This document shows positions 10,001 through 18,546 of a stretch of DNA of 64,000 nt, piece after piece (the first letter of the stretch is position 1; the number at the start of each line of letters is the position of its first letter). The notes beneath the pieces were generated by a model. It worked only from the letters and a program-made list of their open reading frames with translations, was not told the DNA's origin and ran no database searches. The stretch is from Clostridia bacterium. GTDB taxonomy: Bacteria; Bacillota; Clostridia; Oscillospirales; Acutalibacteraceae. Both the position numbers and the translations under genes were made by a program. Location of the stretch: NCBI GenBank assembly GCA_017414965.1, contig JAFQJL010000031.1, positions 1-64,000 of the forward strand. The letters are read 5' to 3'.

Positions 10001-13000
10001 CTACGAGCTGTCCTACTGGATCAAGACCAATGCCAACTACAACATGAACCTGCAGCCGGTCATTCTGGCCTATCAGGCAGATGGCACCACGATGGCCAGC
10101 CACGTGACCTACACGGTTGATCCGGATAACAACTATCGAAAACTCACCGGCAACTGCGTGTTCCCGTACACGTACAACACCCGTGGCACCAACGATTGGC
10201 ATCAGATGCGTCTCTACTTCATGATGCCGACCGATGCGGTCAACGCGAAGGTTCGCTTCACCATCTACGAGGGTAGCGGTGAGATCCTCATCGACAATGT
10301 GGTTTTTGAGGAAAAAGATCCGGCGTTCAACCTCGACTTTGAAAAAGCTGACGAACTCGGCAATCCGGATTCGTGGTACATGGGCTGGAACCGTGATACC
10401 GAACGAATCATGAAGATTGACGACACGGTTTACCACAGCGGTAAGAGCAGCTTGTACGTCAAGTCGGATTCGATGGCCGGTACGCAGCAGCTGTATCATT
10501 CGGCCCTGCTGCCGTTGGTGGATTCGACCACCCGTATTTACGAGTTCTCCTTCTGGTCTGCAGCCAGAAACGTCGACTACAAGTCGCTCCGTCTGGATCT
10601 GTGGTATTACGACGAGGCCGGCGATAAGCTGTATAGCTCGTCGGTCGATATGACCGGTCACAACCTGGACGGCCGCGAGAAGCAGCTGGCCGGTGACTCG
10701 AATCGTTGCGAATGGTCGCAGCACATCACCCGCCGTCAGATCGATAAGGAAGCCAAGTACGTACGCTTGGTGTTCACGCTGACGATGGGCGCCGCGGAAT
10801 TCTGGCTGGACGACATCTTCTTCGATTGTGTGGAGGATGACGAGGACGTTGTGTCTGCTCACAACGATTTCCATGCGGTTGACAGCGACGGCAATATGGC
10901 TGAGTGGACACCGGCCGGCGGTACGCTGACGCAGGGCACCGACACGGGCGAAACGCCCGAGGGCGACGAGTACACCTTCAACTACGGTCATTTCGTGGCC
11001 GATAAGGCCGGCAAGGGCGGCATTTCCTACACTACGCCGGTTCTGGGTGTCAACTACACCTACCGTCTGCAGTACAAGTACCGTTCGGATTATCATTCGA
11101 AGCTGTCCTTGAAGTTCTACGACTATAAGGGCAACGTATACGAAGCCAAGACGCTCACCGAAACGGTGACCGCGTCGCACGACTGGACGTATGCGACCTA
11201 TACGTTCGTGATGCCGACCGCCACCTATGCCGAGGTGTGCTTCACCCCGACCGGCGGTAAGACCATGGACGTGGCGGAGATCCTGTTCTATCAGGTGGCG
11301 CGCCCGCAGACCAAGCTGACTTGGGAAGGCGCGTGGGTCTGGTACAACGAAACCGCTGAAAAGACGGGTACGTATCAGTGGCGTTATTTCCGTGAAAATG
11401 TCTATCTGTCGGCTGAAGCCGTTTCGGCTCCGCTGCAGATCACCGTTGACGACTTGTATGCGGTTTACGTCAACGGCAACAAGGTCTTTGACAACACCGA
11501 CGATCCGGCGGCTGACTTGTGGTCCAACGTGACCATCCTCGACCTGAAGGAACACCTGAAGGTCGGTGCCAACACCGTGGCGATCGCGGCTTATAACCGT
11601 AACGCTTACGCCGGCGTACTGTTCGACGGTCGTTGGGAACTGGCCGACGGTGCGCGTGTGAACGTGTTCTCCGACTTGGATACGCTGTCCACGAAGGAAG
11701 ACATGAGCGGCAACACCGATTGGATGATGCCGGAATACGACGATTCCTCTTGGGGCAAGTCCCGTAAGGTCGGCGAAGTGCCGCAGACCCCGTGGGGCGA
11801 AATCTACTTCGACCCGACCCTGTACATCTCCAACCAGATGTACGTGGAGCCGGTGGAAGAGGAAGAGGCGATCGTTAACGATCTGATCTTCGACTTCCAG
11901 TTAAAGATCAACCTGAAGGCTCAGATCCAGCAGTCCTACCCGCTGAAGATGACCTTGTGGCGTAAGAACTCCACGCAGGCTTTCACTACCTTGAAGGCGA
12001 AACTCCTTGATCATACCGATATGACCAAGTGGCCGGTGGGTGAAGACTTTGTGGTCTCGATGCGTGTGGAGATCCCGAACTACATCAAGACCGGTAGTTA
12101 CACCTTGCAGTTGGATGACACCTACTTCTTGATCCTGAACGAAGACATCTTCGATCAGCGTTTCATCAACTTCGACGTAGTCAACGATTACGTGCCGGAG
12201 CCGGTGGAATCCTCCATTGAAATGATCAACGGTGCGCCGACGCTGGTTATCAACGGCGAGCCGACGGCGCCGTACTTCTTCCATATGCCGCAGACCGATG
12301 AGTCGCCGGCTCTGGAAACGGTTGGCGATTCCGGTATCACCATCTACATGAACAACCAGGGTGCGATTGGTACCTACGGTGCGTCGTACGGTCTGTATGA
12401 CGAGAGCCGCAACTTCGACTTTGAAAAGTTCGATGCACAGATCCGCAACGTCCTGACCGGTTCGCCGGATGCGATGATGTTTGTCAACATCGGTATGTTT
12501 GCGCCGCAGTGGTGGCTCAAACAGAATCCGGATGAAGCCTGCTGGCAGATGGACTTCAACAACAACGTTACCGTTACCAACGGTGTTTCCTACGGTTCCG
12601 ATAAGTGGACCGAGGAATCCTGCGAGATTCTCCGCGAGATCGTGGAGCACATGAAGACGCAGGATTATTACTCCCGCGTGGCCGGTATCCGACTCCCGTC
12701 CGGTGTTACCTACGAGGCGTTTGCCATCGGTTCCACCACGTCGTCCGTGATCGTCGACTATTCGCCGGCATCGATGCGTTACTTCAAGAAGTACCTCAAG
12801 TCCAAGTATGGCACGGAGGCGGCTTTGAAGGAAGCGTGGAACGATCCGGATGTCACCTTCGATACCGTGTACTTCCCGAGCTATGAGGCGATGTGCGGTT
12901 ACGATGAGGCGTTGCAGGCGAACAACACCGAGTGGGGCTTCCTGCTGAATCCGGAAACGCATCAGAGCGTGATCGACTTCCGTGAGTGCAACGACCATAT

Positions 13001-15050
13001 GATCGTTGACAACATTGAGGCCTGGGCATCCGTGGTTAAGGACGTTACCGACGGCAAGCTGGTTGTGGGTGCTTACTACGGCTACATGTCCGGTGGTGCT
13101 TACGCTGAGTACGATACCGTGCACCCGGCTATGCATCGTCTGCTGGAAAGCGACAACGTTGACTGGTTCTGCTCGCCGATGAACTATCGCGAGAAGGTTC
13201 TCGGTCAGGCGCCGACCGTGCAGAGCTTGTACGATGCGATGCGCATCTACGGCAAGCTCGCGATCGCCGAGTGTGATAACCGTACCGTTATGGGTAGTGC
13301 GTGGGCCGGTTCCAACTGGTCCAACCGTTCCGACGCGGTCGGTCACTCCTACACCATCGAAGAGACCATCAAGCGCGACAAGCGTGAGTTTGTGTGGAAC
13401 CAGATGATGGGTAATGGCCAGTGGCTGTACGATATGTTCGGCGGCTGGTGGTCGGAGGAACAGCTCCTCGACTTCACCAACGACTGTGCGGACGAATCTG
13501 AGTATGCGATGTACGTTGAGAGAGATCTGAACGACGATCTGGCGCTCATTGTGGATCCGCGTTTCGTTAACTACTACCGTTACAACGATGCGACCTCCGT
13601 TATGGTTGGTCAGATGACCTTTAAGAAGCAGCGTCAGATCCTGGCGCGTATCGGCACCAGCTACGATATGTTCACCATCGACGCATTGGAAGACGGTCTG
13701 GTCTCCGATGCCCGCGTGTATGCGTTCCTGCTGCCGTATGTGCTTACCGACAGTCAGCGTGCTGCCATCGAGAAGTACTGCCAGACGGATAACAAGATCT
13801 GCGTGTTCTTCTATATGTCCGGTGTCGGCGATGAAGATATGAACTTCTCGCTTGAAAACGCCGAGGCACTCCATGGCTTCAAGCTTGGTAAGGAGACCGT
13901 CGCGTCCTATGGCCCGATCGAGATCGTTGCACCGACTCAGAACGGTCAGTCGGTGGATTGCCCGGTGACCAAGGGCATCAAGGTTGGCACGCAGTTCGGT
14001 ATGACCGCCGACATCCACAAGCGTATCTCGCAAGAGTGGTACGTGGTGCCGGACGAAGATACCGTCGTGCTTGGCCTGAATCCGGAAAGCGGCCGTGTCG
14101 GCTTCGCGATGAAGGATATGGGCGATTGGACCAGCGTTTACTGCTCGTCTATGATGCTCTCGGTTGACATCTGGAAGAACCTGCTGGATATGCAGGATGT
14201 CCACATGTACACCGACGATACCTCGACGTTGGTCTGGACCAACGGCGCGTATGTGGGCGTCCACAGCGCGTTGGTCGGTAACAAGACCATTACGCTGCCG
14301 GAAGGCTCTGCCTACGCTGTGTACGACGTCTTTGAGGAGAAGTTCATCACGATGGATTCCTCCAAGGAGAACAACACCTTTACCTATTACAACACCGCAA
14401 ACGATACCCATATGTTCCGCATGATGCCGGCGAATACCTATTCGTTCTTGGCACTGGTCAAGGGTGCCGGCGGTAAGCTCTCGGTTGATGAGAAGGTCGA
14501 GTATCTGAAGCCGGGTTCGAGCAAGACGGTTAAACTCATTCCGGATGAGGGTTACGTGGTTCGCTCCGTGATCGTCAACGGTGAGGAGATCGATGTGCCG
14601 AAGAACCTGACGCTGACCTTCGACGATATCGATGACAACATTCAGATCGAAGTTCGCTACAACCTGCTTTCCAAGATTCCGGAAGACGACGGTTGGTTTG
14701 ACGATGAACCGATCGAAGATGAACCGATCGAAGATGAGCCGGTTGAGGATGAACCGATCGAAGACGAGCCGGTTGAAGATGAACCGGTCGAAGATGAGCC
14801 GGCGACCGATCTGCCGGAAGAGGAAGATCCCATTGAGGATCCGGGCGAGGAGGAAGAATCCTCCGGCGGTCGCTGGGTGACCCGTAAGAAGTATCGCACC
14901 ATCCCGTGGTATGTCTTTGTTGCCGGTGGTGTGGCGCTCGCGGGTATCCTGACTCTGTTGATTATTTTCCTGGTCAAGCGCAAAAAGAAGAAAGAACAGG
15001 AAGATGAGCAAGTGAATGCAGAACAAAAAGAGGAGGAGAAGACAGAATGA
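4044..15050 (+). CDS. Giant membrane-anchored multi-CBM glycoside hydrolase-like surface protein
   Basis: A 3,668-residue surface protein that probably binds and cleaves a polysaccharide. A signal peptide (hydrophobic core about 25-43) is followed by about 14 jelly-roll CBM4/9-like modules starting near residues 50, 203, 358, 546, 738, 912, 1087, 1272, 1450, 1603, 1773, 1928, 2095 and 2271. Their marks are an NGTF/NGDF start, WEAGKTYVVSYWVKG in the middle and an ADVSI-type end. A galactose-binding-like domain (about 2423-2600) precedes a TIM-barrel region (about 2725-3300) resembling GH42-like enzymes. Glu2891 (TYEAF) and Glu3076 (AIAECDNR) are my candidates for acid/base and nucleophile. Then come a bacterial-repeat-like domain (about 3474-3545), a DEPIEDEPVE-type acidic spacer, one transmembrane helix (about 3620-3645) and a Lys/Glu-rich tail. 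The start has AGGAGG at 4031. It overlaps the sugar-binding protein gene by four bases. The exact GH family and substrate are uncertain. Confidence 0.88.
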   Translation: MKQRMQNVMERLTATVRTVCGRRGVAVAMALAMLLCCLPIGIFSSAYNEEMVANGTFDAGLDDWYSKGDVTADAAYAAMDAEEAQALLQSAEAEGVAGANYALSFDLRLSSKTTEFQASMVQFASSTALSAAGDVVVSLTAEERAAAEAGWTTIKRTVQSAADATGLAVYFNVTAGAADVDNVSLKLTHEMPEYAVTGDKVAIKNADFANRLNGWTVDGEAESATGWFGKGVALYPSFTGAQVSQSGIELASNATYELHYYIKAVDTVGYTSGIEFALNQDGGADVIQSYKLTDTTDASGWQEVTTRFTTGSVNGTATIRLFVESEKTDSFSATACVMFDEIVLTKLPGGAASQSGTNLITNGTFQLADNVTNESFSLSAGLGSNWAWLGGASTLSNKNWQIVEDAAVEGNAFQISHTAADARNLAYTNVAWEAGKTYVVSYWVKGTIREIYPQFYVGGVRLHPNFSGASYSEWQNAMAPILVEAKNASLNNAEWKQVSFEVTTPETLGTGSNDFYFMINGYANQTISLANFSITEKVEEVPEVENLITNGTFQLADGVENDSFDLAAGFGANGWHWPDASNVTAKKSWKVVEDAAVEGNAFQISHIVADARNFSYANVPWEAGKTYVVSYWVKGTIREIYPQFYVGGVRLHPNFSGASYSEWQNAMAPILVEAKNASLNNAEWKQVSFEVTTPETLGTGSNVFHFMVNGYANQTISLANFSITEKQTTPEPETPVVENLYTNGAFVPAAGAETGTDFALATTLGADFSWYLLNRDQVTWSLEKNTEHGNALKVTSKKNDNIRLRHANISWENGKTYVVSYWIKASENSFREFFPLITSGTTINYNTNNDVVARNVTAEWKQVTFEYTADGTTDTGIVDFMFNGYTDDCLYLADVSITEKQTTPEPETPVVENLMVNGDFENGKSNWTNYNSALSVVDDADLNSKVLTFKQVRGAGGETAAQVVGDFTGPAKAGTTYKVQFKMKATKDGDIASAYGSVIQLTTLSIRNGAGGYPLKLRDEGSVKQLSYDETTGWGTYEYTVTPDAEIATPVVRIVAYIDYQISLDDVVVTEVVEEEPENPPVNPGNQNLYPNGQFELATGVTNDKFDLAQGFGTGFRWMNPGIANAATWKVVEDPAVEGNAFAVTCLPGFTATQNASNFAVSPIAWEAGKTYTVSYWAKGQFKHFWPSLVCGGKRYLPTESYDNVVGMDACNPAYYDEFEMPWTKFSFEFTAPDTIPAGDNSFYFMFDGYANKTIYLADVSIVEKKEPSLEENLYTNGTFQLADGVSGVDFNVASGLGSAFRWMSDISATADWEVVRDNAVYGNALKLSGSGTANFRHDIAWEAGKTYLVKWWVKTEGQFNGEFYPIVRQGGSYTPGDGDSLVPRSAEMANLTLGNWTLYSFRFTAPAVGSGTAGQHLDFMFNSRAAGNVLYLADVQVYDVENMPVEDSWLGNGDFQNGTDGWNGISDSQIVTGASESGKVLQVQVGAGAAAATVKHDVSGKALTPGKEYTLTFRARNNALTNLGDLGSVWVADKNGNGALANVQLAAVNNTWTSYSADFVIPTTTPENDYTYITLFIKLNGAAAQAVTYEFADFDVAEYDPILDNGDFSEGMNYWSVPTLNNPDNTNTFEVVDDPRFGKAMVVRKSRNDPSTSSTDLRHAALTEPLEVGKVYTFSYWTKNNGTTASDAKLFPMLRSNTMAGSMFPPSSLVADTVAGTNGEWQYYEFDVTIKEGYDLLHFWLRMDSRTGAANEYTEYYFADIQIRPSVNKAPLAVDNNSFTDTLGDYPLNWGELGAGVVANGTAQGSAAEDTGLVTVTPTAGESGVAAMVPVYGRVDHILKFWMKADAAAASSLKLRMTAYTDQARTLVSENATTIKTFTSNSSDWQEVTVEFTPSADTNFIDFSWLASAGSFSLDNVTITLPEEAQKNMSFELGSVAPINWTYSGQGKLTREQNSYDGSHAATIRQVSGTGTLTSNMMTVQPGKYYELSYWIKTNANYNMNLQPVILAYQADGTTMASHVTYTVDPDNNYRKLTGNCVFPYTYNTRGTNDWHQMRLYFMMPTDAVNAKVRFTIYEGSGEILIDNVVFEEKDPAFNLDFEKADELGNPDSWYMGWNRDTERIMKIDDTVYHSGKSSLYVKSDSMAGTQQLYHSALLPLVDSTTRIYEFSFWSAARNVDYKSLRLDLWYYDEAGDKLYSSSVDMTGHNLDGREKQLAGDSNRCEWSQHITRRQIDKEAKYVRLVFTLTMGAAEFWLDDIFFDCVEDDEDVVSAHNDFHAVDSDGNMAEWTPAGGTLTQGTDTGETPEGDEYTFNYGHFVADKAGKGGISYTTPVLGVNYTYRLQYKYRSDYHSKLSLKFYDYKGNVYEAKTLTETVTASHDWTYATYTFVMPTATYAEVCFTPTGGKTMDVAEILFYQVARPQTKLTWEGAWVWYNETAEKTGTYQWRYFRENVYLSAEAVSAPLQITVDDLYAVYVNGNKVFDNTDDPAADLWSNVTILDLKEHLKVGANTVAIAAYNRNAYAGVLFDGRWELADGARVNVFSDLDTLSTKEDMSGNTDWMMPEYDDSSWGKSRKVGEVPQTPWGEIYFDPTLYISNQMYVEPVEEEEAIVNDLIFDFQLKINLKAQIQQSYPLKMTLWRKNSTQAFTTLKAKLLDHTDMTKWPVGEDFVVSMRVEIPNYIKTGSYTLQLDDTYFLILNEDIFDQRFINFDVVNDYVPEPVESSIEMINGAPTLVINGEPTAPYFFHMPQTDESPALETVGDSGITIYMNNQGAIGTYGASYGLYDESRNFDFEKFDAQIRNVLTGSPDAMMFVNIGMFAPQWWLKQNPDEACWQMDFNNNVTVTNGVSYGSDKWTEESCEILREIVEHMKTQDYYSRVAGIRLPSGVTYEAFAIGSTTSSVIVDYSPASMRYFKKYLKSKYGTEAALKEAWNDPDVTFDTVYFPSYEAMCGYDEALQANNTEWGFLLNPETHQSVIDFRECNDHMIVDNIEAWASVVKDVTDGKLVVGAYYGYMSGGAYAEYDTVHPAMHRLLESDNVDWFCSPMNYREKVLGQAPTVQSLYDAMRIYGKLAIAECDNRTVMGSAWAGSNWSNRSDAVGHSYTIEETIKRDKREFVWNQMMGNGQWLYDMFGGWWSEEQLLDFTNDCADESEYAMYVERDLNDDLALIVDPRFVNYYRYNDATSVMVGQMTFKKQRQILARIGTSYDMFTIDALEDGLVSDARVYAFLLPYVLTDSQRAAIEKYCQTDNKICVFFYMSGVGDEDMNFSLENAEALHGFKLGKETVASYGPIEIVAPTQNGQSVDCPVTKGIKVGTQFGMTADIHKRISQEWYVVPDEDTVVLGLNPESGRVGFAMKDMGDWTSVYCSSMMLSVDIWKNLLDMQDVHMYTDDTSTLVWTNGAYVGVHSALVGNKTITLPEGSAYAVYDVFEEKFITMDSSKENNTFTYYNTANDTHMFRMMPANTYSFLALVKGAGGKLSVDEKVEYLKPGSSKTVKLIPDEGYVVRSVIVNGEEIDVPKNLTLTFDDIDDNIQIEVRYNLLSKIPEDDGWFDDEPIEDEPIEDEPVEDEPIEDEPVEDEPVEDEPATDLPEEEDPIEDPGEEEESSGGRWVTRKKYRTIPWYVFVAGGVALAGILTLLIIFLVKRKKKKEQEDEQVNAEQKEEEKTE
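5113..6222 (+). repeat. Recent 567-bp in-frame duplication of one CBM-like module
   Basis: The modules starting near 5116 and 5683 are nearly identical at DNA level at a constant offset of 567 bp (189 codons); long stretches such as 5340-5640 and 5907-6207 differ by only a few bases. Other modules of the gene are much more divergent. Confidence 0.9.
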
Positions 15051-16630
15051 ACATCAAACGATTTTTAGCTCTGACGCTGTGCCTGCTCCTGACCGTGACC
15101 TTGTGTCTCGGTCAGGTGGGCTGCACCATCGAAGACGAGGGTGAGCAGGTCTTTATCGATGAGTTCGGTAACGTGATCGATCCGAACGATATGCCGGACA
15201 ACAACGAGGATTCCGACGCCACCACCACGACCGGTGGCGCGGATTCTGACGATCCGGCCGGCGAGGACGATCCGGCGGACCCCACCAAGGGCGAGGATGG
15301 CAAGACTACCACGACCAAGGGTGGCAAAAACACCACGACTACCAAGGGTGGCAAAAACACCACGACCACCAAGGGTGGTCAGACGGCTCAGAACGTGGAG
15401 CCGAACCTGAAGGGCACCAAAATGGAATTTGAGTGCTTCACCAACGAATCCGATTCTTCCAGCGAAGCGTGGACCGACGTCATCGATGCGTTTGAGGACG
15501 CTACCGGTGTCAAGGTGACCGCGTACATCGGTTCCACCGTCGTCACCCAGCTCTCCAAGCGCTGGATCGGCGGCAACCCGCCGGATGTGGCGCTCCTGTC
15601 GGGCGCCGGCTTCGGTGACGTTGCGCTGGAAGCGGCCGGTGCGTTGTATGACTTCACCGATATGCTGGAGAACGGCTACGTTTACGGCACGCAGGAGAAG
15701 ATCAAAGACGTCATCAATCCGGCTCTGCACGAGACCGCGGATAACGGCAAGATCTATCGCGCCGGTATCCTGGGTACCGCGTACGGTATGTTCTACGACA
15801 GCGCCTATATGAAGGAACTGGGCGTAGAAGCGCCGGATACCTACAAGGAACTCGTTTCCTTCACCAAGACCCTGACCAACAAGGGCAAGCACGTCTACAC
15901 CACCTACGGTAAATCCGGTTCCTACTCGCTGTGGGCGATGGTTATGTCCGCGGCGGCCGCTTACGGCCAGGATTTCGTCACCCAGCTGTGCGACGGCGAC
16001 GGCAAAGCGTGGCGCTCTGCTGAGATGAAGCAGATCCTGCAGCGTTGGGGCGATTTCTGCACCGGTAAGGGCGACTTCGCCGGCCTGAAGACCACCGTTT
16101 TGACTCCGGGTACCACCAACTGGGATCACACCACTTCGCAGCTCAACTGGCTGCAGCACAAGGCTGCCATCATCGGTAACGGTATCTGGCTGCCCTGGGA
16201 AGTGGAGCTCAACACGCCGAAGTCCTTTAAGATGGAATTCAAGACCTCTCCGCTGACGCCGGACGGCAAGAAGCCGACCGTGCTGATGTATCCGCAGACC
16301 ATGGTCATCGCGGAGAAGGCCAAGAACAAGACCGCTGCTGAAGCGTTTGTTCGTTTCCTGTTCACCAAGAAGGCGCAGGAAGTTCTGGGCGGCGCGTATG
16401 CGTATGCGCCGGGCCGTACCGACCTCGATTATTCCAAGTTGCCGCTGAGCGGCACTTCCGCCGAAGCCTCCAGCCGTATCCTCGGCTACATTGGCAGCGG
16501 CAAGGTCAACCTGACTTATCGTAGCTGCGGTTGGGGTGTTCTCAACGACGACCTTTGCGGCGCTACCCGTAAGCTGATGATGGGCGACATTACCGTGGAG
16601 AAGTTCCTGAAGGATACGAAGTTTGAGTAA
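15047..16630 (+). CDS. ABC transporter sugar-binding lipoprotein
   Basis: An extracellular solute-binding protein (family 1 type) of 527 residues that would deliver oligosaccharides to the permeases encoded next. A lipoprotein signal ends at Cys26 (LGQVGC). Residues about 45-115 form an acidic then Thr/Gly/Lys-rich spacer with repeated KGGKNTTTT units, long enough to hold the binding domain off the membrane. The periplasmic-binding fold follows (EFECFTNESDSSSEAWTDVI; later RFLFTKKAQEVLGG). Its ATG overlaps the stop of the giant gene as ATGA, so the two are translationally coupled. This ties the surface enzyme to import. The substrate is unknown. Confidence 0.9.
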   Translation: MNIKRFLALTLCLLLTVTLCLGQVGCTIEDEGEQVFIDEFGNVIDPNDMPDNNEDSDATTTTGGADSDDPAGEDDPADPTKGEDGKTTTTKGGKNTTTTKGGKNTTTTKGGQTAQNVEPNLKGTKMEFECFTNESDSSSEAWTDVIDAFEDATGVKVTAYIGSTVVTQLSKRWIGGNPPDVALLSGAGFGDVALEAAGALYDFTDMLENGYVYGTQEKIKDVINPALHETADNGKIYRAGILGTAYGMFYDSAYMKELGVEAPDTYKELVSFTKTLTNKGKHVYTTYGKSGSYSLWAMVMSAAAAYGQDFVTQLCDGDGKAWRSAEMKQILQRWGDFCTGKGDFAGLKTTVLTPGTTNWDHTTSQLNWLQHKAAIIGNGIWLPWEVELNTPKSFKMEFKTSPLTPDGKKPTVLMYPQTMVIAEKAKNKTAAEAFVRFLFTKKAQEVLGGAYAYAPGRTDLDYSKLPLSGTSAEASSRILGYIGSGKVNLTYRSCGWGVLNDDLCGATRKLMMGDITVEKFLKDTKFE

Positions 16631-16650
16631 TCGGTAAAGCAGGTGTTTAA

Positions 16651-17553
16651 ATGAGTGCAAAAATTCGCAAAAAGCACGGTGTGAATCGGATTGAAAAGGG
16701 CGAATGGGGTTTTATGATCCTGTCCTTCCTGCCGTTCTTGCTGTTTGCCTATTACACGGTCGTGCCGGTGTTCAACGCTATTTACCAGAGCTTTTATACC
16801 TACTCCGGTTATGGCGAGTTGACCTCGGATATGTACGTGGGATGGCAAAACTACATTGACATCCTTTCCGATCCGCGCTTCGGAGAAGCTGCACTGAATG
16901 ACCTGTACATCCTGATTGGAAAAATGGTGATGGTGGTCTTGCTGGCCGTGACCTTCTCGGTCAGCTTGACCCGCCTCAAGTTCCATAAGGTTGAGGTCAA
17001 CGTGCTCCGTTTCCTCTATTACATCCCTAACATCCTCTCGATCGTGGTTATCGCCAAGGTTTGGCAGTATTTCTTCGATCTGGAGCTGTTCTCCATCCTG
17101 ATCAATCAGCCCACCCCGTTGGAGGGCTGGATTGGTCTGGCGCCGGTGCCGATCGTCACGTTTGTGGCGAGCTGGTGCGGTATCGGTGTGTTTATGATCA
17201 TCTTGATCGCCGCTATCAACAACATCTCCAAGGAGCTGTACGAGGCGGCCGATCTGGACGGTGCAGGACAGATTCGGCAGTTGTTTTCCATCACCATTCC
17301 GTCGGTGCTGCCGCAGGTCCGCTATATGCTGGTGTCCATCCTGATCTCCATCATCGGCTCGAACATGAACTTCGTCAAGCTGTTTATCGGCGACGGCGGT
17401 TCGTTCACGGTTATGGGTGTGTATCAGTACTACCATGCATTTAGCTTGTATGAACTCGGTTACGCGTATGCGGCATCGGTGTTGCTGATGCTGTTGACCT
17501 TCGCGGTCTCGTTCCCGCTTAACCAGTTGATCAGTAAGAAGGAGCGTGATTGA
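16651..17553 (+). CDS. Carbohydrate ABC transporter permease, MalF/UgpA type
   Basis: An inner-membrane permease of 300 residues with about six transmembrane helices. The EAA loop (KELYEAADLDGAGQIRQLF, then ITIPSVLP) is where the ATPase docks. The N-terminus (RIEKGEWGFMILSFLPFLLF) is typical of the family. It lies 20 bp after the binding-protein gene and pairs with the next permease. No ATPase gene occurs nearby, which is usual for CUT1 importers that share an MsmK-type ATPase. Confidence 0.92.
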   Translation: MSAKIRKKHGVNRIEKGEWGFMILSFLPFLLFAYYTVVPVFNAIYQSFYTYSGYGELTSDMYVGWQNYIDILSDPRFGEAALNDLYILIGKMVMVVLLAVTFSVSLTRLKFHKVEVNVLRFLYYIPNILSIVVIAKVWQYFFDLELFSILINQPTPLEGWIGLAPVPIVTFVASWCGIGVFMIILIAAINNISKELYEAADLDGAGQIRQLFSITIPSVLPQVRYMLVSILISIIGSNMNFVKLFIGDGGSFTVMGVYQYYHAFSLYELGYAYAASVLLMLLTFAVSFPLNQLISKKERD

Positions 17554-17554
17554 T

Positions 17555-18487
17555 ATGGCTGCATCTTCGATTAAAAAAGCTGCCATTCGGCGCTCCGGCA
17601 CGCAGATGGCGTTGCGTTGGTTGCTTCGCATCTTCCTGTATGCGTGGACCATCACGATCCTGTTCCCGATGTTCTGGATGATCGTGACTTCGCTCAAAAC
17701 CAGTTTTGAGTTTATGAACGGTAACGTGTGGGGCTGGCCGCAGGATCTGACCTTTGAGAACTTCAAGACAGCCTGGCTCGATGCGGATATGGCGAAATAC
17801 ACCGCCAACACCTTGTTTGTGGTGGTGCTGACGCTGGTGCTCGACTTCTTTATCGTCACCATCACGTCGTACGTTATCGGCCGTTATCCGTATAAGTGGG
17901 CGCGGTTCTTGGAAATGTTCTATTTCCTGTGCATGATGGTTCCGGGCGCGTTGCTTCTGGTACCGCAGTACTTCCAGATCTACAATCTGGGCGAGGTGCT
18001 GGATAACATTATCCGAAACATCACCGGCAATCCCGATTTCACCCTGCACTTGACCGATAACCTGGTCACGCTGGGCGTGATTTACAGTATCGGCTCGTTG
18101 CCGGGCACGACCTTCCTGATGGTCGGCTTCGTCAAGAAGATCGACAAGAGCTTCGTGGAAGCTGCTAAGATTGACGGCGCGCGCGAATGGTACGTGTTCT
18201 CCAAGATCGTGCTGCCGTTTGTGAAGCCCATCGTGTTCTACCACGTCATCTCCAAGTTTATGGGTACGTGGAACGAATACCTGACGGCGTTGACCTTCCT
18301 CAACGGTGAGGAGTATTACACCATTTCGGTTGGTATTCAGAAACTGATCAATAAGTATACTTACCAGTCGAACTACGGTGCGATTTTCGCCGGTTTGTGT
18401 ATTTCGATGTTGCCGATTTTGATTATCTACATTGTTTTCCAAAAGCAGATTCAAAACGGTACCGATATGGGCGAAGGTTTGAAATAA
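17555..18487 (+). CDS. Carbohydrate ABC transporter permease, MalG/UgpE type
   Basis: The second permease of the importer, 310 residues, with about six transmembrane helices and an EAA motif (FVEAAKIDGAREWYVFSKIV, followed by LPFVKP). ATG 17555 is chosen over the in-frame GTG at 17546 because AAGGAG (17539-17544) is ten bases from the ATG but abuts the GTG. One base separates it from the upstream stop. It is the last gene of the operon, ended by the hairpin at 18502. Confidence 0.92.
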   Translation: MAASSIKKAAIRRSGTQMALRWLLRIFLYAWTITILFPMFWMIVTSLKTSFEFMNGNVWGWPQDLTFENFKTAWLDADMAKYTANTLFVVVLTLVLDFFIVTITSYVIGRYPYKWARFLEMFYFLCMMVPGALLLVPQYFQIYNLGEVLDNIIRNITGNPDFTLHLTDNLVTLGVIYSIGSLPGTTFLMVGFVKKIDKSFVEAAKIDGAREWYVFSKIVLPFVKPIVFYHVISKFMGTWNEYLTALTFLNGEEYYTISVGIQKLINKYTYQSNYGAIFAGLCISMLPILIIYIVFQKQIQNGTDMGEGLK

Positions 18488-18501
18488 TCAACCACATAAT
18501 A

Positions 18502-18540
18502 AAAACGTCTGTGTGCATTTGCACACAGACGTTTTTTGTT
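18502..18540 (+). terminator. Intrinsic terminator of the glycan operon
   Basis: A perfect 15-bp stem (18502-18516 with 18521-18535), four-base loop, then a T-rich tail. It may also serve recU, which ends just beyond it on the other strand. Confidence 0.9.
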
Positions 18541-18546
18541 TTGAAT

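Noticed and set aside
4023..15026. Long minus-strand open frames opposite the giant gene (4023-5861, 5994-8534, 8769-11555, 11901-15026)
   Set aside because: They mirror the codon pattern of the plus-strand gene, lack ribosome binding sites and give Arg/His-rich products with no domain.
15065..16660. 531-codon minus-strand frame opposite the binding protein
   Set aside because: A shadow of the plus-strand lipoprotein gene with no start signal and no recognisable fold.
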